33,427 bases of DNA from Vulcanimicrobiota bacterium (GCA_903970555.1 CAJCJD010000010.1:1-33427); one strand, 5' to 3'. Numbered from the stretch's first letter, positions 1 to 8,240 are shown. Translations and numbers: made by a program. Notes: generated by a model from the sequence alone, not told the origin.

Positions 1-434
1 AGTGCGTTGCCCGTGGTGGCGGTGCTGCCAGGTGCGACGGCGGAAAGCGCGCCCGTGGTCGTGTTGTACTGAACGAGGTCGCCGATGTTGGCCGCGCCGG
101 TCAGAGCGACAACGATCGTGCCCATGGTCAGGAACTCGCCCACGGAATAGCCGGGAAGCGCCAGCGTCGGGTCGAGCGGGTTCACGCCGCCGAATGATGC
201 GCAGACCTTCGGATTGACCAAAAAGCCTGCAGCGACAATGCTGCCGTTCGTGATCGTTCCGCCCTGGGTCGCCACGCCGGTCGCGTTCGACTTGGTGAAG
301 AAGTTGCCGATGGTGCCTCCGTTGACATCCAGGTTCAGCGGTTCAACGCGCTGCGGACCGTCAACGATGAGTTCGCCAACAACACCAAAACCGAGAGTGA
401 TGTTGACCGTGGATTGCAGCTGTGCGTTAGCCAT
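1..434 (-). CDS. Gp24-like capsid structural cement protein (3' end beyond window)
   Basis: Translating the minus strand from the ATG at 434 gives 144 residues with no stop before the window edge, so the gene is cut. It begins MANAQLQSTVNITLGFG and is rich in Gly, Thr, Val and Asn with a beta-rich look. This matches the phage structural cement protein (Gp24) family, which decorates and stabilises the capsid shell. It starts 2 nt after the stop of the protease/scaffold gene, with a clear ribosome site (AAGGGAG) inside that gene's last codons. A major capsid gene would be expected next to the left. The family call is from recognition of the N-terminus and gene position; the coding frame itself is certain. 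Confidence 0.8.
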   Translation of the reverse strand, partial: MANAQLQSTVNITLGFGVVGELIVDGPQRVEPLNLDVNGGTIGNFFTKSNATGVATQGGTITNGSIVAAGFLVNPKVCASFGGVNPLDPTLALPGYSVGEFLTMGTIVVALTGAANIGDLVQYNTTTGALSAVAPGSTATTGNA

Positions 435-436
435 GA

Positions 437-2143
437 TCAGGCTCCCTTGTTCTGGTTGTGACGCTCAAGGAAGTTGCCGGCACGACGTGGCGCGGCATCC
501 ATGGCGTGTGACGGTGCACCCTTCCCTTTCAGGAAGGCTTGGATGGCGGTCAATCGCTGACCCTTGGGCGCTTCAATGCCCAGCTTTTTGCAGCCGTACT
601 TGGCCATGCTGTCCGCGCTCATTTCGGCGTGATCGAAGGCGCCGATATGGGGCGACAGCTGGTCGTAAAGTTTGGCTTTGACAGCGGTATCGGCGCGGAT
701 CTGGCGCATGATCTCGGCCGCATCCATGCCTTCGCTTTTCTTCTCCTCCTTCTTGTCTTCCTTTTCCTCGTCTTCGTCCTTGGCCTTGGAGTCCTTGCCC
801 ATCTTGTCCTTGGCTTCCTTCTTGTCGTCCTTGTCGTCTTCCTTCTCATCCTTGGCCTTGTCCATGACGTCGTCATCGTCGTCATCGTCTTCGGCTTTCT
901 TTTTGTCCTTTTCTTCGTCTTCCTTATCTTCGTCTTTTTCCATTGCGTCCATCACGGCGCGCAGCTTCTTAAAGCTAGGGAAGAGTTCGGTGATCGCCTT
1001 TTTGGCGTCGGCAAGAGTCATCTCGCCGTCGCCTTCTTTCTTTTCATTTGCCATGGTTAATTCCTGCTGGTCAACGGTGAAAACGAGATGGTCTAAGACC
1101 GCCACTTTTGGCCCCATGCGTCCGTTTTCGACGAGGGCCAAATGATTGCCGCGTATGTCACGCTGCACGTAGTCGTAGCGCTCACCGTTATAAGTGCCGG
1201 ACTCTTTCGTGTACCGGCAGCGGTAACCGCACGACAATTCCTTTTTTCCGTTGGCGATGGCGTTGGCCATGGCTTCGGAGAAAGCCTTGATGTTTCCGTA
1301 GAGCGTGTCTTTCTCGAAGTAGACCTTTTCTCCGATGACGCCCTGCACGCCTTTTTGTTCGGCCGGCATGAGGCCCGAATCTTCAGCGCCAAGCATTACG
1401 TGGTTGTCGATCCACGGCAGCAGGCGGAACGATTCGATGCACTCGGGATCGGCCAACTCGGAGGCGGGACGGAACACGCGATACATCTTGTTCGGATCAG
1501 CATCTCCGCCGATCGACTTGCCGCTGTAGCTGTAGACGCCCACGCATGACAGCGGGTTATCGGCAACTTCAAACCAGTTGTTCGTGTCGTACTGGCGCAG
1601 ATCCATAGCGTGCGCGACAGATCGGGCTAGCAATGCGCGGCCATCCTGCGCAATCGCTTCAATCGCCTTCAGGTCGTCCGCGATCTTCGGAAACAACGGC
1701 TCCGGCGCATCCTCGACGGTCGCCCACAGGAACGCGTCGTGCTCATCGTTGAGCACCGGGTTCCATGCGCCGTCATCAGCCGTGTAGAGCCGCACGTTGC
1801 CTTCCTCAAGGATCAGGCTGATAGATGACTTCGGCGCGTGGCCAGCTTCCTCGCGCGACTCGCGAATGGCTCCCTCAATCGGGCTTTCGTCACCCTCGAC
1901 ATGACCGCCAGGGAACCCCCAGCTGTTGTCCTTGGTACGGCGCATCCACAGCACCTTGTCGCCATCGGTGTAAACGATGAAGGCAACCACGTCCGTCGTC
2001 GAGTCAGCCGCGTCCACGCCGTGACTCTTGCGCGCGTTGTGATACGCCGCGGCAATCGCCTGCATTCTGGGATGGCCTGACTTCACCATCTCGGCGATGT
2101 TCTCGCTGATGACGGTGTTGCTGTGGCCTGACTTCAATGGCAT
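437..2143 (-). CDS. Nudix hydrolase fused to DUF2213 phage protein with charged scaffold-like tail
   Basis: A 568-residue protein in several parts. Residues 1-45 form a short helical segment (MPLKSGHSN...) seen at the start of many phage head proteins. Residues 50-165 are a Nudix domain with a full Nudix box at 80-102 (G-x5-E-x7-RE-x-x-EE-x-G), so it is probably active on a nucleoside-diphosphate compound. Residues about 178-365 match the DUF2213 phage family, which occupies the head maturation protease slot. Residues about 370-475 are almost only Asp, Glu and Lys, like an internal scaffold. The C-terminus is a short ordered segment. It lies between the minor head protein and the cement protein, as a protease/scaffold should. 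No protease catalytic residues were assigned. Its ribosome site is weak, and an intrinsic terminator sits just upstream. Confidence 0.85.
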   Translation of the reverse strand: MPLKSGHSNTVISENIAEMVKSGHPRMQAIAAAYHNARKSHGVDAADSTTDVVAFIVYTDGDKVLWMRRTKDNSWGFPGGHVEGDESPIEGAIRESREEAGHAPKSSISLILEEGNVRLYTADDGAWNPVLNDEHDAFLWATVEDAPEPLFPKIADDLKAIEAIAQDGRALLARSVAHAMDLRQYDTNNWFEVADNPLSCVGVYSYSGKSIGGDADPNKMYRVFRPASELADPECIESFRLLPWIDNHVMLGAEDSGLMPAEQKGVQGVIGEKVYFEKDTLYGNIKAFSEAMANAIANGKKELSCGYRCRYTKESGTYNGERYDYVQRDIRGNHLALVENGRMGPKVAVLDHLVFTVDQQELTMANEKKEGDGEMTLADAKKAITELFPSFKKLRAVMDAMEKDEDKEDEEKDKKKAEDDDDDDDVMDKAKDEKEDDKDDKKEAKDKMGKDSKAKDEDEEKEDKKEEKKSEGMDAAEIMRQIRADTAVKAKLYDQLSPHIGAFDHAEMSADSMAKYGCKKLGIEAPKGQRLTAIQAFLKGKGAPSHAMDAAPRRAGNFLERHNQNKGA

Positions 2144-2156
2144 GGAATGACGCCCA

Positions 2157-2184
2157 TAAAAAAGCCCCGAACTTGGCGGGGCTT
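2157..2184 (-). terminator. Intrinsic terminator within the late operon
   Basis: On the minus strand an 8-bp perfect GC-rich stem (AAGCCCCG/CGGGGCTT, arms 2177-2184 and 2162-2169, 7-nt loop) is followed directly by six T residues (2158-2163, the first overlapping the stem base). It ends 13 nt before the start codon of the Nudix-DUF2213 gene. It would therefore stop transcription coming from the portal/head genes unless an antiterminator acts, or it may end a separate small RNA. Confidence 0.75.
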
Positions 2185-2194
2185 GGAATGAATT

Positions 2195-2336
2195 TGGTGG
2201 CCGGAGCTGATCCCGGCATTACATAAACTATCAAACGGTTAGCTATTGCAGTACGGGTTACTGCATCTTCGGCCCGCAGGCCTCTGTTTTACTCACCGTG
2301 TAGGCTTACTTCACCTCGCCGACCGTCAGCCCGGTC
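2195..2336 (-). ncRNA. Possible structured RNA upstream of terminator
   Basis: About 140 nt with no reading frame hold four separate hairpins. From 5' to 3' on the minus strand they are at 2321-2336 (GACCG/CGGTC), 2271-2282 (GGCC/GGCC), 2247-2265 (TGCAGTA/TACTGCA, 7 bp, 5-nt loop) and 2200-2217 (GCCGG/CCGGC). The series ends in the terminator at 2157-2184. The density of perfect stems, the lack of coding and the terminal poly-T suggest a small RNA of roughly 180 nt or a structured leader. The last hairpin is followed by CACCA, but no tRNA cloverleaf can be folded. The function is unknown, and no family was recognised. Confidence 0.35.
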
Positions 2337-2355
2337 ATTCACCAAAACTTTAAAT

Positions 2356-2574
2356 CTATTTAATTACCGGCTCCCAAGAACATGGGAAGTAAGGGTAATT
2401 TGGCAGCAATTCTTCGCTGATATTCTCAATTAAAAGACAGCGCGCATTGGCATGCTTAATAAGTACATCGCGAATTTCGGCATCACTACGTCCATCGCGA
2501 GACATGCTGATTGGCATAAGCGCGTCAAGATCGCGCCCTGTTGCTGTGTAAATATTGAAGTCTTGATCGGCCAT
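2356..2574 (-). CDS. Small phage protein of unknown function
   Basis: A 72-residue acidic protein starting MADQDFNIYTATGRDLD and ending SWEPVIK. It begins 9 nt after the stop of the minor head protein gene and reads in the same direction, so it belongs to the head operon. It has no signal peptide, membrane segment or recognised motif. The ribosome site is poor. The segment ISMSRDGRSDAEIRDVLI looks helical. It is the last gene before the structured RNA region and terminator. Not recognised. Confidence 0.6.
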   Translation of the reverse strand: MADQDFNIYTATGRDLDALMPISMSRDGRSDAEIRDVLIKHANARCLLIENISEELLPNYPYFPCSWEPVIK

Positions 2575-2583
2575 AGTCTGATT

Positions 2584-3429
2584 CTACACCCAATTAAACA
2601 CGGGCTTCTGCACACAGCGGCAGAAGATGGCCTGTCCAGGCAGGCCGCGAACTTCAACGCCACCCATCACTGCAATAACAGGCGGATCGTCGTAACGAAA
2701 CTCTTTGCCTGACATGGCGATGTGGTCTTTGCGCGGGTGCGCGCCGCCGCCTGTGTGAATCCAGATAAACGACTCGCATCCCAGTTTCTGCAGCCGCGTC
2801 GCCGTCACCGCGCTGTACGTCTTACGCGTCTGATCCATCGCCACATGGCGAGCCCACTTGATGCGGCCTTCGTAGTGCTTGTTGAGGAACGGCACCAAGT
2901 CTTTCTGGCCGCGACCCGAGGTGATCGAACGCATCACCTCGCCTTGCACGTCGGCTAGGTACTGCTGCGGGATAAGCTTGATCAGGTTCGCTGCTTCCTG
3001 CGTACTGGCCGAGATGACTTCCTTCAGCCGGTCATCCAGAAAGCTTGTGTCAACCTCGAAGTCTTTGCTGATCTCCTTCAGCGACATGCCGAGCGTGACG
3101 GCCGAGTTCTTGACCGTGCGCGCAATCATGCGCCCGACGATATCTTTTGCCATATCGTTGAATCGTGGCGCCCACTTCTCTTGCAACTTGTTCAGTATCG
3201 TTCGCGATCGCACAGCACCGTCCGCCGCGTCCATCGCTTGACCGATGCCAGTTTCCTCAAACACGGCCAGCAGCTGCCGCTTGATGTCCTTTGCCATGCA
3301 CTCAAGCATCAAGCGCACTGGTTTGGCAAAATCCGCCGCAATGCTCGCATTCGGTCGCAGGACGCCACCTACCCCGCCCCGCGCATCAATCGGCTTTCGG
3401 GGTATCGTCGTGGTCCGTTTCGCCGTCAT
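2584..3429 (-). CDS. Phage minor head protein, Mu gpF-like
   Basis: A 281-residue protein of the phage Mu gpF/SPP1 gp7 head morphogenesis family, which sits near the portal in the procapsid. The family signature is in the last 80 residues: a His/Gly stretch (HTGGGAHPRKDHIAMSG), then a DDPP motif and a closing PGQ.IFCRC segment. The N-terminal half is helical. The start at 3429 overlaps the portal gene by 44 nt and is preceded by GGAG at good spacing. The next Met is about 43 residues in, so the long form is preferred. Confidence 0.85.
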   Translation of the reverse strand: MTAKRTTTIPRKPIDARGGVGGVLRPNASIAADFAKPVRLMLECMAKDIKRQLLAVFEETGIGQAMDAADGAVRSRTILNKLQEKWAPRFNDMAKDIVGRMIARTVKNSAVTLGMSLKEISKDFEVDTSFLDDRLKEVISASTQEAANLIKLIPQQYLADVQGEVMRSITSGRGQKDLVPFLNKHYEGRIKWARHVAMDQTRKTYSAVTATRLQKLGCESFIWIHTGGGAHPRKDHIAMSGKEFRYDDPPVIAVMGGVEVRGLPGQAIFCRCVQKPVFNWV

Positions 3430-4900
3430 CGTCGGGCTCCGGTGTTACGGGTTCGCGATCTTCCAGCCCGAGGCCGTGATAACCGCCATCCGGGTCGGTC
3501 GCTATGCGTGTGCGCTCATCTTCACTGTCGATCGCACCGGACTGAACCAGCGCGGCGCCTGTCTGCGCCTTCACCAGATTCGTGTCCGCCAGTTCCTTCG
3601 CGGTCGGCGTATCCAGCGGCAACCAAGCCACGGTCGTTTCCACTGCCGCAATTCCCAGCTTGGGAATCACCTCGGACCGCATGGCAAGCGCGTGATGGCG
3701 CTCGATCAGTGGCGTGAGGTCATGCTCTTGAATGGATTCAAGCATTTCGTGATAACTGGACTCTTCGTACTCGCCCGTGGCGTTAAAACCCTTGGGCGAC
3801 GTGCCAATCAGCTTGGTCGACGGAACGCCGGCAATCGCAGCCACCAGCTGGTACTGCGTCATGATCAGCGCGTCCATGTCCGCGAGTGACGTGTCGTACT
3901 GCTCAAACTGATCACCGTCCTTGTCGCCCAGCTTCACGCCGTAGTTGTCGCGAAAAGCGACCCACGCCTGCAGCCGATCGGCAGCGGCGGCGGTATCGCC
4001 CATCACCGCTTCCATGTTTGTCAGCCACACGTTCGTGCGTTTGGTCATCGCCAGCAACGGCGCTTCGTTCGCAGTCCGCTCAGCCGCGTAGACGCGCTCC
4101 ATGATCATCTGCGTCAGCGGGATGCCGCCGTACAAGTATTGCGGCTTCAGCACATCGACCGGGTCAGCGTGGCGAAAGATGATCAGGTGCGAGCGATGAA
4201 CCTGCTTGCCGTTGATCATCCACCACGTCGGCTCGTAGAAATTGAGCGAGGCGGGGTTGGCTGCGGCCTGCTGATCCAGCATGGGCGCGGTCCAGTACGG
4301 GTCGACCTGCACCATTCCCTTGTAGCTATTGGGTGTCACGCCATCGATGTTAAACGGCTTCTTGTAATAGTCGGGGTCCATCGACTCGACTTTGAACATC
4401 ACGATACGCACGCCGAAGATCCGGCCTTTGCGAACGAACTCGCGCAGATGGCGATTCAGCGCCATGCGCCGATCCATGCGCTTCAGCAGCTTGGACGCTT
4501 TCGGGTCGAGCTCGTCACCGTCCACCGACACGATGTTGAAACCCTTGCGGATCGCATCATCGCCAGGCATGGAACAGGCTTTGTTTACCAGCCAGTGCTG
4601 AGCGATGATGCCGCAGAGCTGTGGGCCGATGAATCCTTGCGACGCGTACCAAAGCACCAGGGCTTCAGAAAGCGTCGTCAGGCTGGTATTCGCGCCCTTG
4701 AAGTTGGCGAAACCATCGCTGGAATCATCTTGGGCAAACTCGCCAGCGGCGTTATGGAACCGAGGCTGCTGACGTGCGATCTCGTTGATGCGGCCAGCCA
4801 AGTCAAACGGGGCAGCGGTTTCAATGCCATGCGTGCTGAGAAAACCACCAGCCCGCTTCGGCGCCATAACTGGCTCCGTTTTCTTTGACCAAGGCCACAT
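3386..4900 (-). CDS. Phage portal protein, DUF1073 family
   Basis: A 504-residue portal protein, the dodecameric ring at the capsid vertex through which DNA enters and leaves. It follows the large terminase by 5 nt, the normal order. Typical DUF1073 features include the region around residues 80-125 (LVLWYASQGFIG..., KACSMPGDDAIRKGF), a central WWMINGKQVHRSHLI segment, and a TSPKGFNATGEYEESSYHE motif at about 370-388. The C-terminal 30 residues are acidic and probably disordered. Some databases label this family 'anti-CBASS Acb1-like' after a domain found fused to it in other phages. No 2H-phosphoesterase His-x-Thr pair is visible here, so a plain portal is the better name. Confidence 0.88.
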   Translation of the reverse strand: MWPWSKKTEPVMAPKRAGGFLSTHGIETAAPFDLAGRINEIARQQPRFHNAAGEFAQDDSSDGFANFKGANTSLTTLSEALVLWYASQGFIGPQLCGIIAQHWLVNKACSMPGDDAIRKGFNIVSVDGDELDPKASKLLKRMDRRMALNRHLREFVRKGRIFGVRIVMFKVESMDPDYYKKPFNIDGVTPNSYKGMVQVDPYWTAPMLDQQAAANPASLNFYEPTWWMINGKQVHRSHLIIFRHADPVDVLKPQYLYGGIPLTQMIMERVYAAERTANEAPLLAMTKRTNVWLTNMEAVMGDTAAAADRLQAWVAFRDNYGVKLGDKDGDQFEQYDTSLADMDALIMTQYQLVAAIAGVPSTKLIGTSPKGFNATGEYEESSYHEMLESIQEHDLTPLIERHHALAMRSEVIPKLGIAAVETTVAWLPLDTPTAKELADTNLVKAQTGAALVQSGAIDSEDERTRIATDPDGGYHGLGLEDREPVTPEPDDDGETDHDDTPKAD

Positions 4901-4905
4901 GCGGG

Positions 4906-6282
4906 TTATCCGAAGAACGAACGAGTTTTGATATGGGACGAAATGAACGCCATGATGAAAGCATCCGCCAAGTTGGGGCTTGGTATGTCGCGCTTGTCGA
5001 GGTCTTTCTTGCTTTCGACCTTGACCCGGCCGGCGTTGTCGTAATCGCGCCTCGGTGTCGTCAACTCATCAATAAGCTGATCCAAGTACGGCATGTTGCC
5101 GTCCAGAAAGATCATCTCGTCGTCAGCGAACTTTTCGCCATTGCGAACGGCGTTATACGTGTTGCGCAAGCGGTCTGAAATCAACCACCACGCCTGCGCC
5201 TTAATGTTGGCGAAGAAGTCCTTGTTCTTGACCTTGGAATCACTGTAGAACGCGTCAGGCTTGAAAACTGCGCCACCCGCAAAGAACTTCGTATGCTTAA
5301 CCGTGCCTGCAGGTGCATTCAACTCGTTGAACTTCGCGCCAGCACCAGCACCGACACCGATCGCGTCGTAAACGATCTCTTCGCCCGAATCCCTCGCACC
5401 AGTCCATGCACGCGTGCAGGACTTGAGCAGTTCATCCTCTTTCGCCTTCCACAAGTCGCAGGATGTAGCCAGCGATCCGTGCGAGCTGACCGTGGCGCAT
5501 GAGTCGCTGCCACTGTCCGCCACGTCAAATCCGCGAATCTTGGAGCCTGTCGGCGTGATGCCGAGCGCCACATGGCCGTTAATCGCCGCCAGCAGGTGCG
5601 ATCGCTTGATGACCGCATCGTCGTCATCGTTTCTCGGTTGGCCGAGGTAGATGTGCTGGAACCGCTCAAAATCCTCTGCCTTAGCCGCCTCAATAATCCT
5701 TCGGCTCGTGGAGCTGAGAAAAGGATTCTCGTTGTAGTTGATCAGCCGCTTTACCGTATCGGGTGGCGGGTTGATCACGAAACGACGGTAGGCGAAGTCG
5801 TTGACCAAGTTCGGGTTGAACACCAGCCAGACCTGCGAACCTTCCTTTCGGATCGTGGGCTCCAAGACTTCCCACTGCTCGGGCGTCAGGTTGTGGCCTT
5901 CCTCGATCCAGAGAACATCAATGCCCTCTGTCGACTTGATCTCTTGAATGTGCCGCCACAGTCCGTAAAAAAGGAATTCCGAACCCGTTACCCTATGAAT
6001 GATCGAGTTGTCGGTGATCTTGAACTGGTCAGCCAGGCCAAACCGTTCGATTTGGATCTTCAGCAGTGTGTAGACCGACTCGGCGATCTTGTTCTGAAAC
6101 TGGCGCGCGCAAAGGAAACGCACCTTGCAACTTTGAGCTAAGAACGTGGCAAAACCCGCGGCGTCCCAAGACTTCGAACTATCACGACCGCCATAAAGAA
6201 CCCGGTTGCGGGCTGGCGCCAACCAGAAATCGCGTAGCGCCGGGTTAAGCGTCGGCAGCTGTGGCGCTTGCAATGCCGGCAT
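4906..6282 (-). CDS. Terminase large subunit, PBSX type
   Basis: A 458-residue packaging motor. The ATPase half shows a variant Walker A at 31-38 (GGRDSSKS), typical of Terminase_3/PBSX proteins, and a Walker B at 121-128 (IDVLWIEE) with the catalytic Glu. The nuclease half carries the first metal-binding Asp at 253 (GFDVADSG) and a late DIPSPNLADAF segment with the last acidic residues. It overlaps the putative small subunit by 38 nt and precedes the portal by 5 nt. The full length agrees with the family. Confidence 0.93.
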   Translation of the reverse strand: MPALQAPQLPTLNPALRDFWLAPARNRVLYGGRDSSKSWDAAGFATFLAQSCKVRFLCARQFQNKIAESVYTLLKIQIERFGLADQFKITDNSIIHRVTGSEFLFYGLWRHIQEIKSTEGIDVLWIEEGHNLTPEQWEVLEPTIRKEGSQVWLVFNPNLVNDFAYRRFVINPPPDTVKRLINYNENPFLSSTSRRIIEAAKAEDFERFQHIYLGQPRNDDDDAVIKRSHLLAAINGHVALGITPTGSKIRGFDVADSGSDSCATVSSHGSLATSCDLWKAKEDELLKSCTRAWTGARDSGEEIVYDAIGVGAGAGAKFNELNAPAGTVKHTKFFAGGAVFKPDAFYSDSKVKNKDFFANIKAQAWWLISDRLRNTYNAVRNGEKFADDEMIFLDGNMPYLDQLIDELTTPRRDYDNAGRVKVESKKDLDKRDIPSPNLADAFIMAFISSHIKTRSFFG

Positions 6283-6547
6283 AGAAATCGCTCAGGCCCT
6301 TGGGCGTCATGGTGCCGTCGCTAGATGTCAGGTCGCTTTTCTGTACCGATTTTCCGTAGCCGCGATCAAGCAATTCCTTGGAAGCAGCAACGCGTGCGGC
6401 GGGAGGTTGTCCGTTATCCATCATGATCTGATGCAGCGTGACTATCGCAGACTCGCCGTATTGCTGGGCAAGAACCTTAATATCCGCAGTCGCCTTGTTA
6501 GGAACACCCTTGCGGGAACCTCCGCCAGTTTTTGTTCCCTTAGCCAT
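6245..6547 (-). CDS. Putative terminase small subunit / DNA-binding protein
   Basis: A 100-residue protein with a basic start (GGGSRKGVPNKATADIK) and a helical middle ending in ASKELLDRGYGKS. Proteins of this pattern sit directly upstream of PBSX-type large terminases and are often called small terminase or left unnamed. The overlap with the large subunit supports joint expression. The role in pac or cos recognition is inferred from position only. Confidence 0.6.
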   Translation of the reverse strand: MAKGTKTGGGSRKGVPNKATADIKVLAQQYGESAIVTLHQIMMDNGQPPAARVAASKELLDRGYGKSVQKSDLTSSDGTMTPKGLSDFYAGIASATAADA

Positions 6548-6569
6548 GGCACTTCATCGCACTGTGCAA

Positions 6570-6836
6570 TCAGAGCGCCGCGCGCAACTCAGCAGCCTTG
6601 GCGTGCAGCCAGGCAATCTGACGATCGTCAAAGCGGATCACGCCTTCTTTGAGCAAGCGGAGGCGCGTCTCAAGCTCGGACAAGAAGCCATGCGCGGCGG
6701 TTGCGCCAGACGCCTCGTCTTTCAGTGGATCGGCCTCATCTACGGCATCATCCTTCACTTCCGGTAATTCCTTTACGGCATTGGCCGGAAGCTCCGAACC
6801 ATCTACCAAGCCGGCATTGTCTTTTTCGTCAGTCAT
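6570..6836 (-). CDS. Acidic phage protein of unknown function
   Basis: 88 residues starting MTDEKDNAGLVDG. The in-frame ATG at 6887 is further upstream, but the ATG at 6836 has a ribosome site (AAGGGC) at good spacing and avoids running back through the upstream gene. The N-terminal half is acidic and probably disordered. The C-terminal 40 residues (FLSELETRLRLLKEGVIRFDDRQIAWLHAKAAELRAAL) form amphipathic helices. It lies between the lysis genes and the terminase. Not recognised. Confidence 0.65.
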   Translation of the reverse strand: MTDEKDNAGLVDGSELPANAVKELPEVKDDAVDEADPLKDEASGATAAHGFLSELETRLRLLKEGVIRFDDRQIAWLHAKAAELRAAL

Positions 6837-6846
6837 TGAATTGCCC

Positions 6847-7008
6847 TTAGATGTTGTCTTGCGGATTACGACGAACGAACTCGTCATCCTTGCGATTGCA
6901 CTCTTCGCGAAACTTGCGGTCTTGGTTCACTTCCCGCGCGCACCATGCCAGGATCAAGCTAATGATCAGTAAGAATCCGGCGATACTCAGTACGGTATCG
7001 ACGCTCAT
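6847..7008 (-). CDS. Small one-TM membrane protein in lysis cassette
   Basis: 53 residues. A hydrophobic segment at about 6-22 (VLSIAGFLLIISLILAW) is followed by a charged cytoplasmic-type tail (CAREVNQDRKFREECNRKDDEF). It starts within the stop of the Rz1-like gene (ATGA overlap) and is followed by the acidic gene 10 nt later. By place and shape it could be a minor holin, antiholin or spanin accessory, but nothing in the sequence fixes that. Confidence 0.65.
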   Translation of the reverse strand: MSVDTVLSIAGFLLIISLILAWCAREVNQDRKFREECNRKDDEFVRRNPQDNI

Positions 7009-7307
7009 GGGATGTTCCCCGTGAAACCTGCTTCCGCAGGCTGCGCCGCGCGGATCGCCGCCTTGTCTGCATTGCACTTCTGAAGCGACAGCTTTCGCTG
7101 GTTGGCGACATATACGGCTTCGTAGACCTTGGCAGAGGTGGGCTCAACGATCGGGCAGTCCTGAAGCAGCGCTGGGTCGAGTGGCACGAACTTATCGATT
7201 TCCTTGATTACTACCCTGGGAGCTGTCGGAGCTGGCTTGATATCGCCCGCGCAACTCGCCAGCAGCAGGCCGCACGCGGCGATCAGTAACCCAAAACGGA
7301 TGGACAT
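7005..7307 (-). CDS. Rz1-like outer-membrane spanin lipoprotein
   Basis: 100 residues starting MSIRFGLLIAACGLLLASCAG. The lipobox LASC puts the lipidated Cys at residue 19 of a short signal peptide, followed by a Pro-containing segment (KPAPTAPR) as in Rz1-type outer spanins. It overlaps the end of the Rz-like gene by 25 nt in another frame, a usual spanin pair arrangement. It would join inner and outer membranes in the last step of lysis. The start at 7307 is preferred over an upstream ATG at 7331 because it places the signal peptide at the N-terminus. Confidence 0.82.
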   Translation of the reverse strand: MSIRFGLLIAACGLLLASCAGDIKPAPTAPRVVIKEIDKFVPLDPALLQDCPIVEPTSAKVYEAVYVANQRKLSLQKCNADKAAIRAAQPAEAGFTGNIP

Positions 7308-7681
7308 AGATCCTCCTGAAGCGTCTGGCATCCCGCGGACTGCTGCGCGGCCTTGAAGCGCGCGGCCCAGGTAGCGTTAGCCTTGTCGAGCGCGGCCTTG
7401 TTGGCGGCGGCGGCGGCAGCGGCCTTTGCGGCTTTGGCGCTCGCCGCGTCGGCGTCAGCCTTGTTCTGCGCCGCCTGCACGTTGATGGATGCGATCGTGG
7501 CGTCATCCGCACGGATCAGCATCTGGTCGTCGGCGTGCGTGGCGTTGAGCTTGTCGATCTGAACCTGATCGATGGCCTTCTGCGATTCAGCACCGAGGTG
7601 GTGCACATACAGGCCTGCGCCGACGATCAGCAGCAATATCGCGGCTAGCGCGATGAGCTTGGCTTCGATGGTGGCGAACAT
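7283..7681 (-). CDS. Rz-like inner-membrane spanin
   Basis: 132 residues. One N-terminal membrane anchor (about residues 8-27, LIALAAILLLIVGAGLYVHH) is followed by a long Ala-rich coiled coil (NKADADAASAKAAKAAAAA...) and a short tail with two Cys residues, matching i-spanins. The true start is the ATG at 7681, whose A is shared with the stop of the holin-like gene (TGATG). The open frame further upstream lies inside that gene and is not used. It pairs with the Rz1-like lipoprotein. Confidence 0.82.
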   Translation of the reverse strand: MFATIEAKLIALAAILLLIVGAGLYVHHLGAESQKAIDQVQIDKLNATHADDQMLIRADDATIASINVQAAQNKADADAASAKAAKAAAAAAANKAALDKANATWAARFKAAQQSAGCQTLQEDLCPSVLGY

Positions 7682-7950
7682 CAAGCATGCTCCGCATTGT
7701 CGTCCGGACCAAGCTTCGGCTGCTTGATGCCGCGGGCGAGGATGGACGAGAAGGTGAAAAGCACCGCGCCAGCAGCGAGCAGCGCGATGATGCAAATAGG
7801 GATATGCCTTACCAGCGCGGGGTCGAGTGCCTTGAACCCCTCGTACGTGGCCACCGCGCCAGAGCAGGCAGCAGCGAGCACGTTCAGCCGAACGCACCAG
7901 AACATCCACAGCTTGGTGAGCTTGCCGTCGATGTCGTCAATCAGATTCAT
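7681..7950 (-). CDS. Holin-like protein, DUF7940 type
   Basis: 89 residues with two hydrophobic segments at about 20-38 and 51-70, ending in a charged tail with ARGIKQPKLGP. The N-terminal IDGKLTKLW and the IKQP motif match small phage membrane proteins of the DUF7940 group found beside endolysins and presumed to be holins. It has 4-nt and 1-nt overlaps with its neighbours, so its translation is coupled. Holin function is inferred from topology and position. Confidence 0.7.
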   Translation of the reverse strand: MNLIDDIDGKLTKLWMFWCVRLNVLAAACSGAVATYEGFKALDPALVRHIPICIIALLAAGAVLFTFSSILARGIKQPKLGPDDNAEHA

Positions 7951-8240
7951 TTAAGCCGCCTCGTCTGCTCAAGCTCACCAATACGTCGTTCGTGATCACC
8001 GGTCAGTAAGTCGAGCTTGTCAACTTCTCTGCTCAGCTGTGGGATGACGGTGGCGATGGCTGACCCCGTGCTCTGCATCGTCTCGATTTGCGTCTGCAGG
8101 CGGACAATGGCCTTGGTCTGGTCAGTTTGGTTGTTAATCGACCAAAGGATGCCGGCAAGGATTAAACCTTCCAGAACCGTGCGTACTGAGTTCCAGTTGC
8201 GACGGCCATCGTTTGGGCTTTCGTTCGTCGAATCGCTCAT
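7947..8240 (-). CDS. Single-TM coiled-coil protein of lysis cassette
   Basis: 97 residues. A hydrophilic N-terminus is followed by a weak membrane segment (about 20-35, RTVLEGLILAGILWSI) and a long heptad-like region to the end (LQTQIETMQSTG...LSREVDKLDLLTGDHERRIGELE). It has 4-nt overlaps with both the endolysin and the holin-like gene. It could be a pinholin, antiholin or structural lysis accessory. The family is not named with certainty. Confidence 0.65.
   Translation of the reverse strand: MSDSTNESPNDGRRNWNSVRTVLEGLILAGILWSINNQTDQTKAIVRLQTQIETMQSTGSAIATVIPQLSREVDKLDLLTGDHERRIGELEQTRRLK

Noticed and set aside
539..1145. Plus-strand open frames with long Leu/Phe/Val or Ser-rich runs opposite the head gene
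   Set aside because: They are the complement of the Asp/Glu/Lys-rich tract of the minus-strand gene; the apparent membrane segments are artefacts of that tract.
2195..2217. A tRNA 3' end, suggested by a stem-loop followed by CACCA
   Set aside because: The loop is 8 nt without a TTCRA core and no acceptor, D or anticodon arms can be folded upstream.
3386..4900. Anti-CBASS Acb1 nuclease
   Set aside because: The name is carried by the DUF1073 family because of fusions in other phages. Here the length and position fit a portal, and the paired His-x-Thr motifs of Acb1 are not visible.
7681..7909. Upstream extension of the Rz-like frame to 7909
   Set aside because: It lies wholly within the holin-like gene; the Met at 7681 begins a proper membrane anchor and shares a base with the holin stop.
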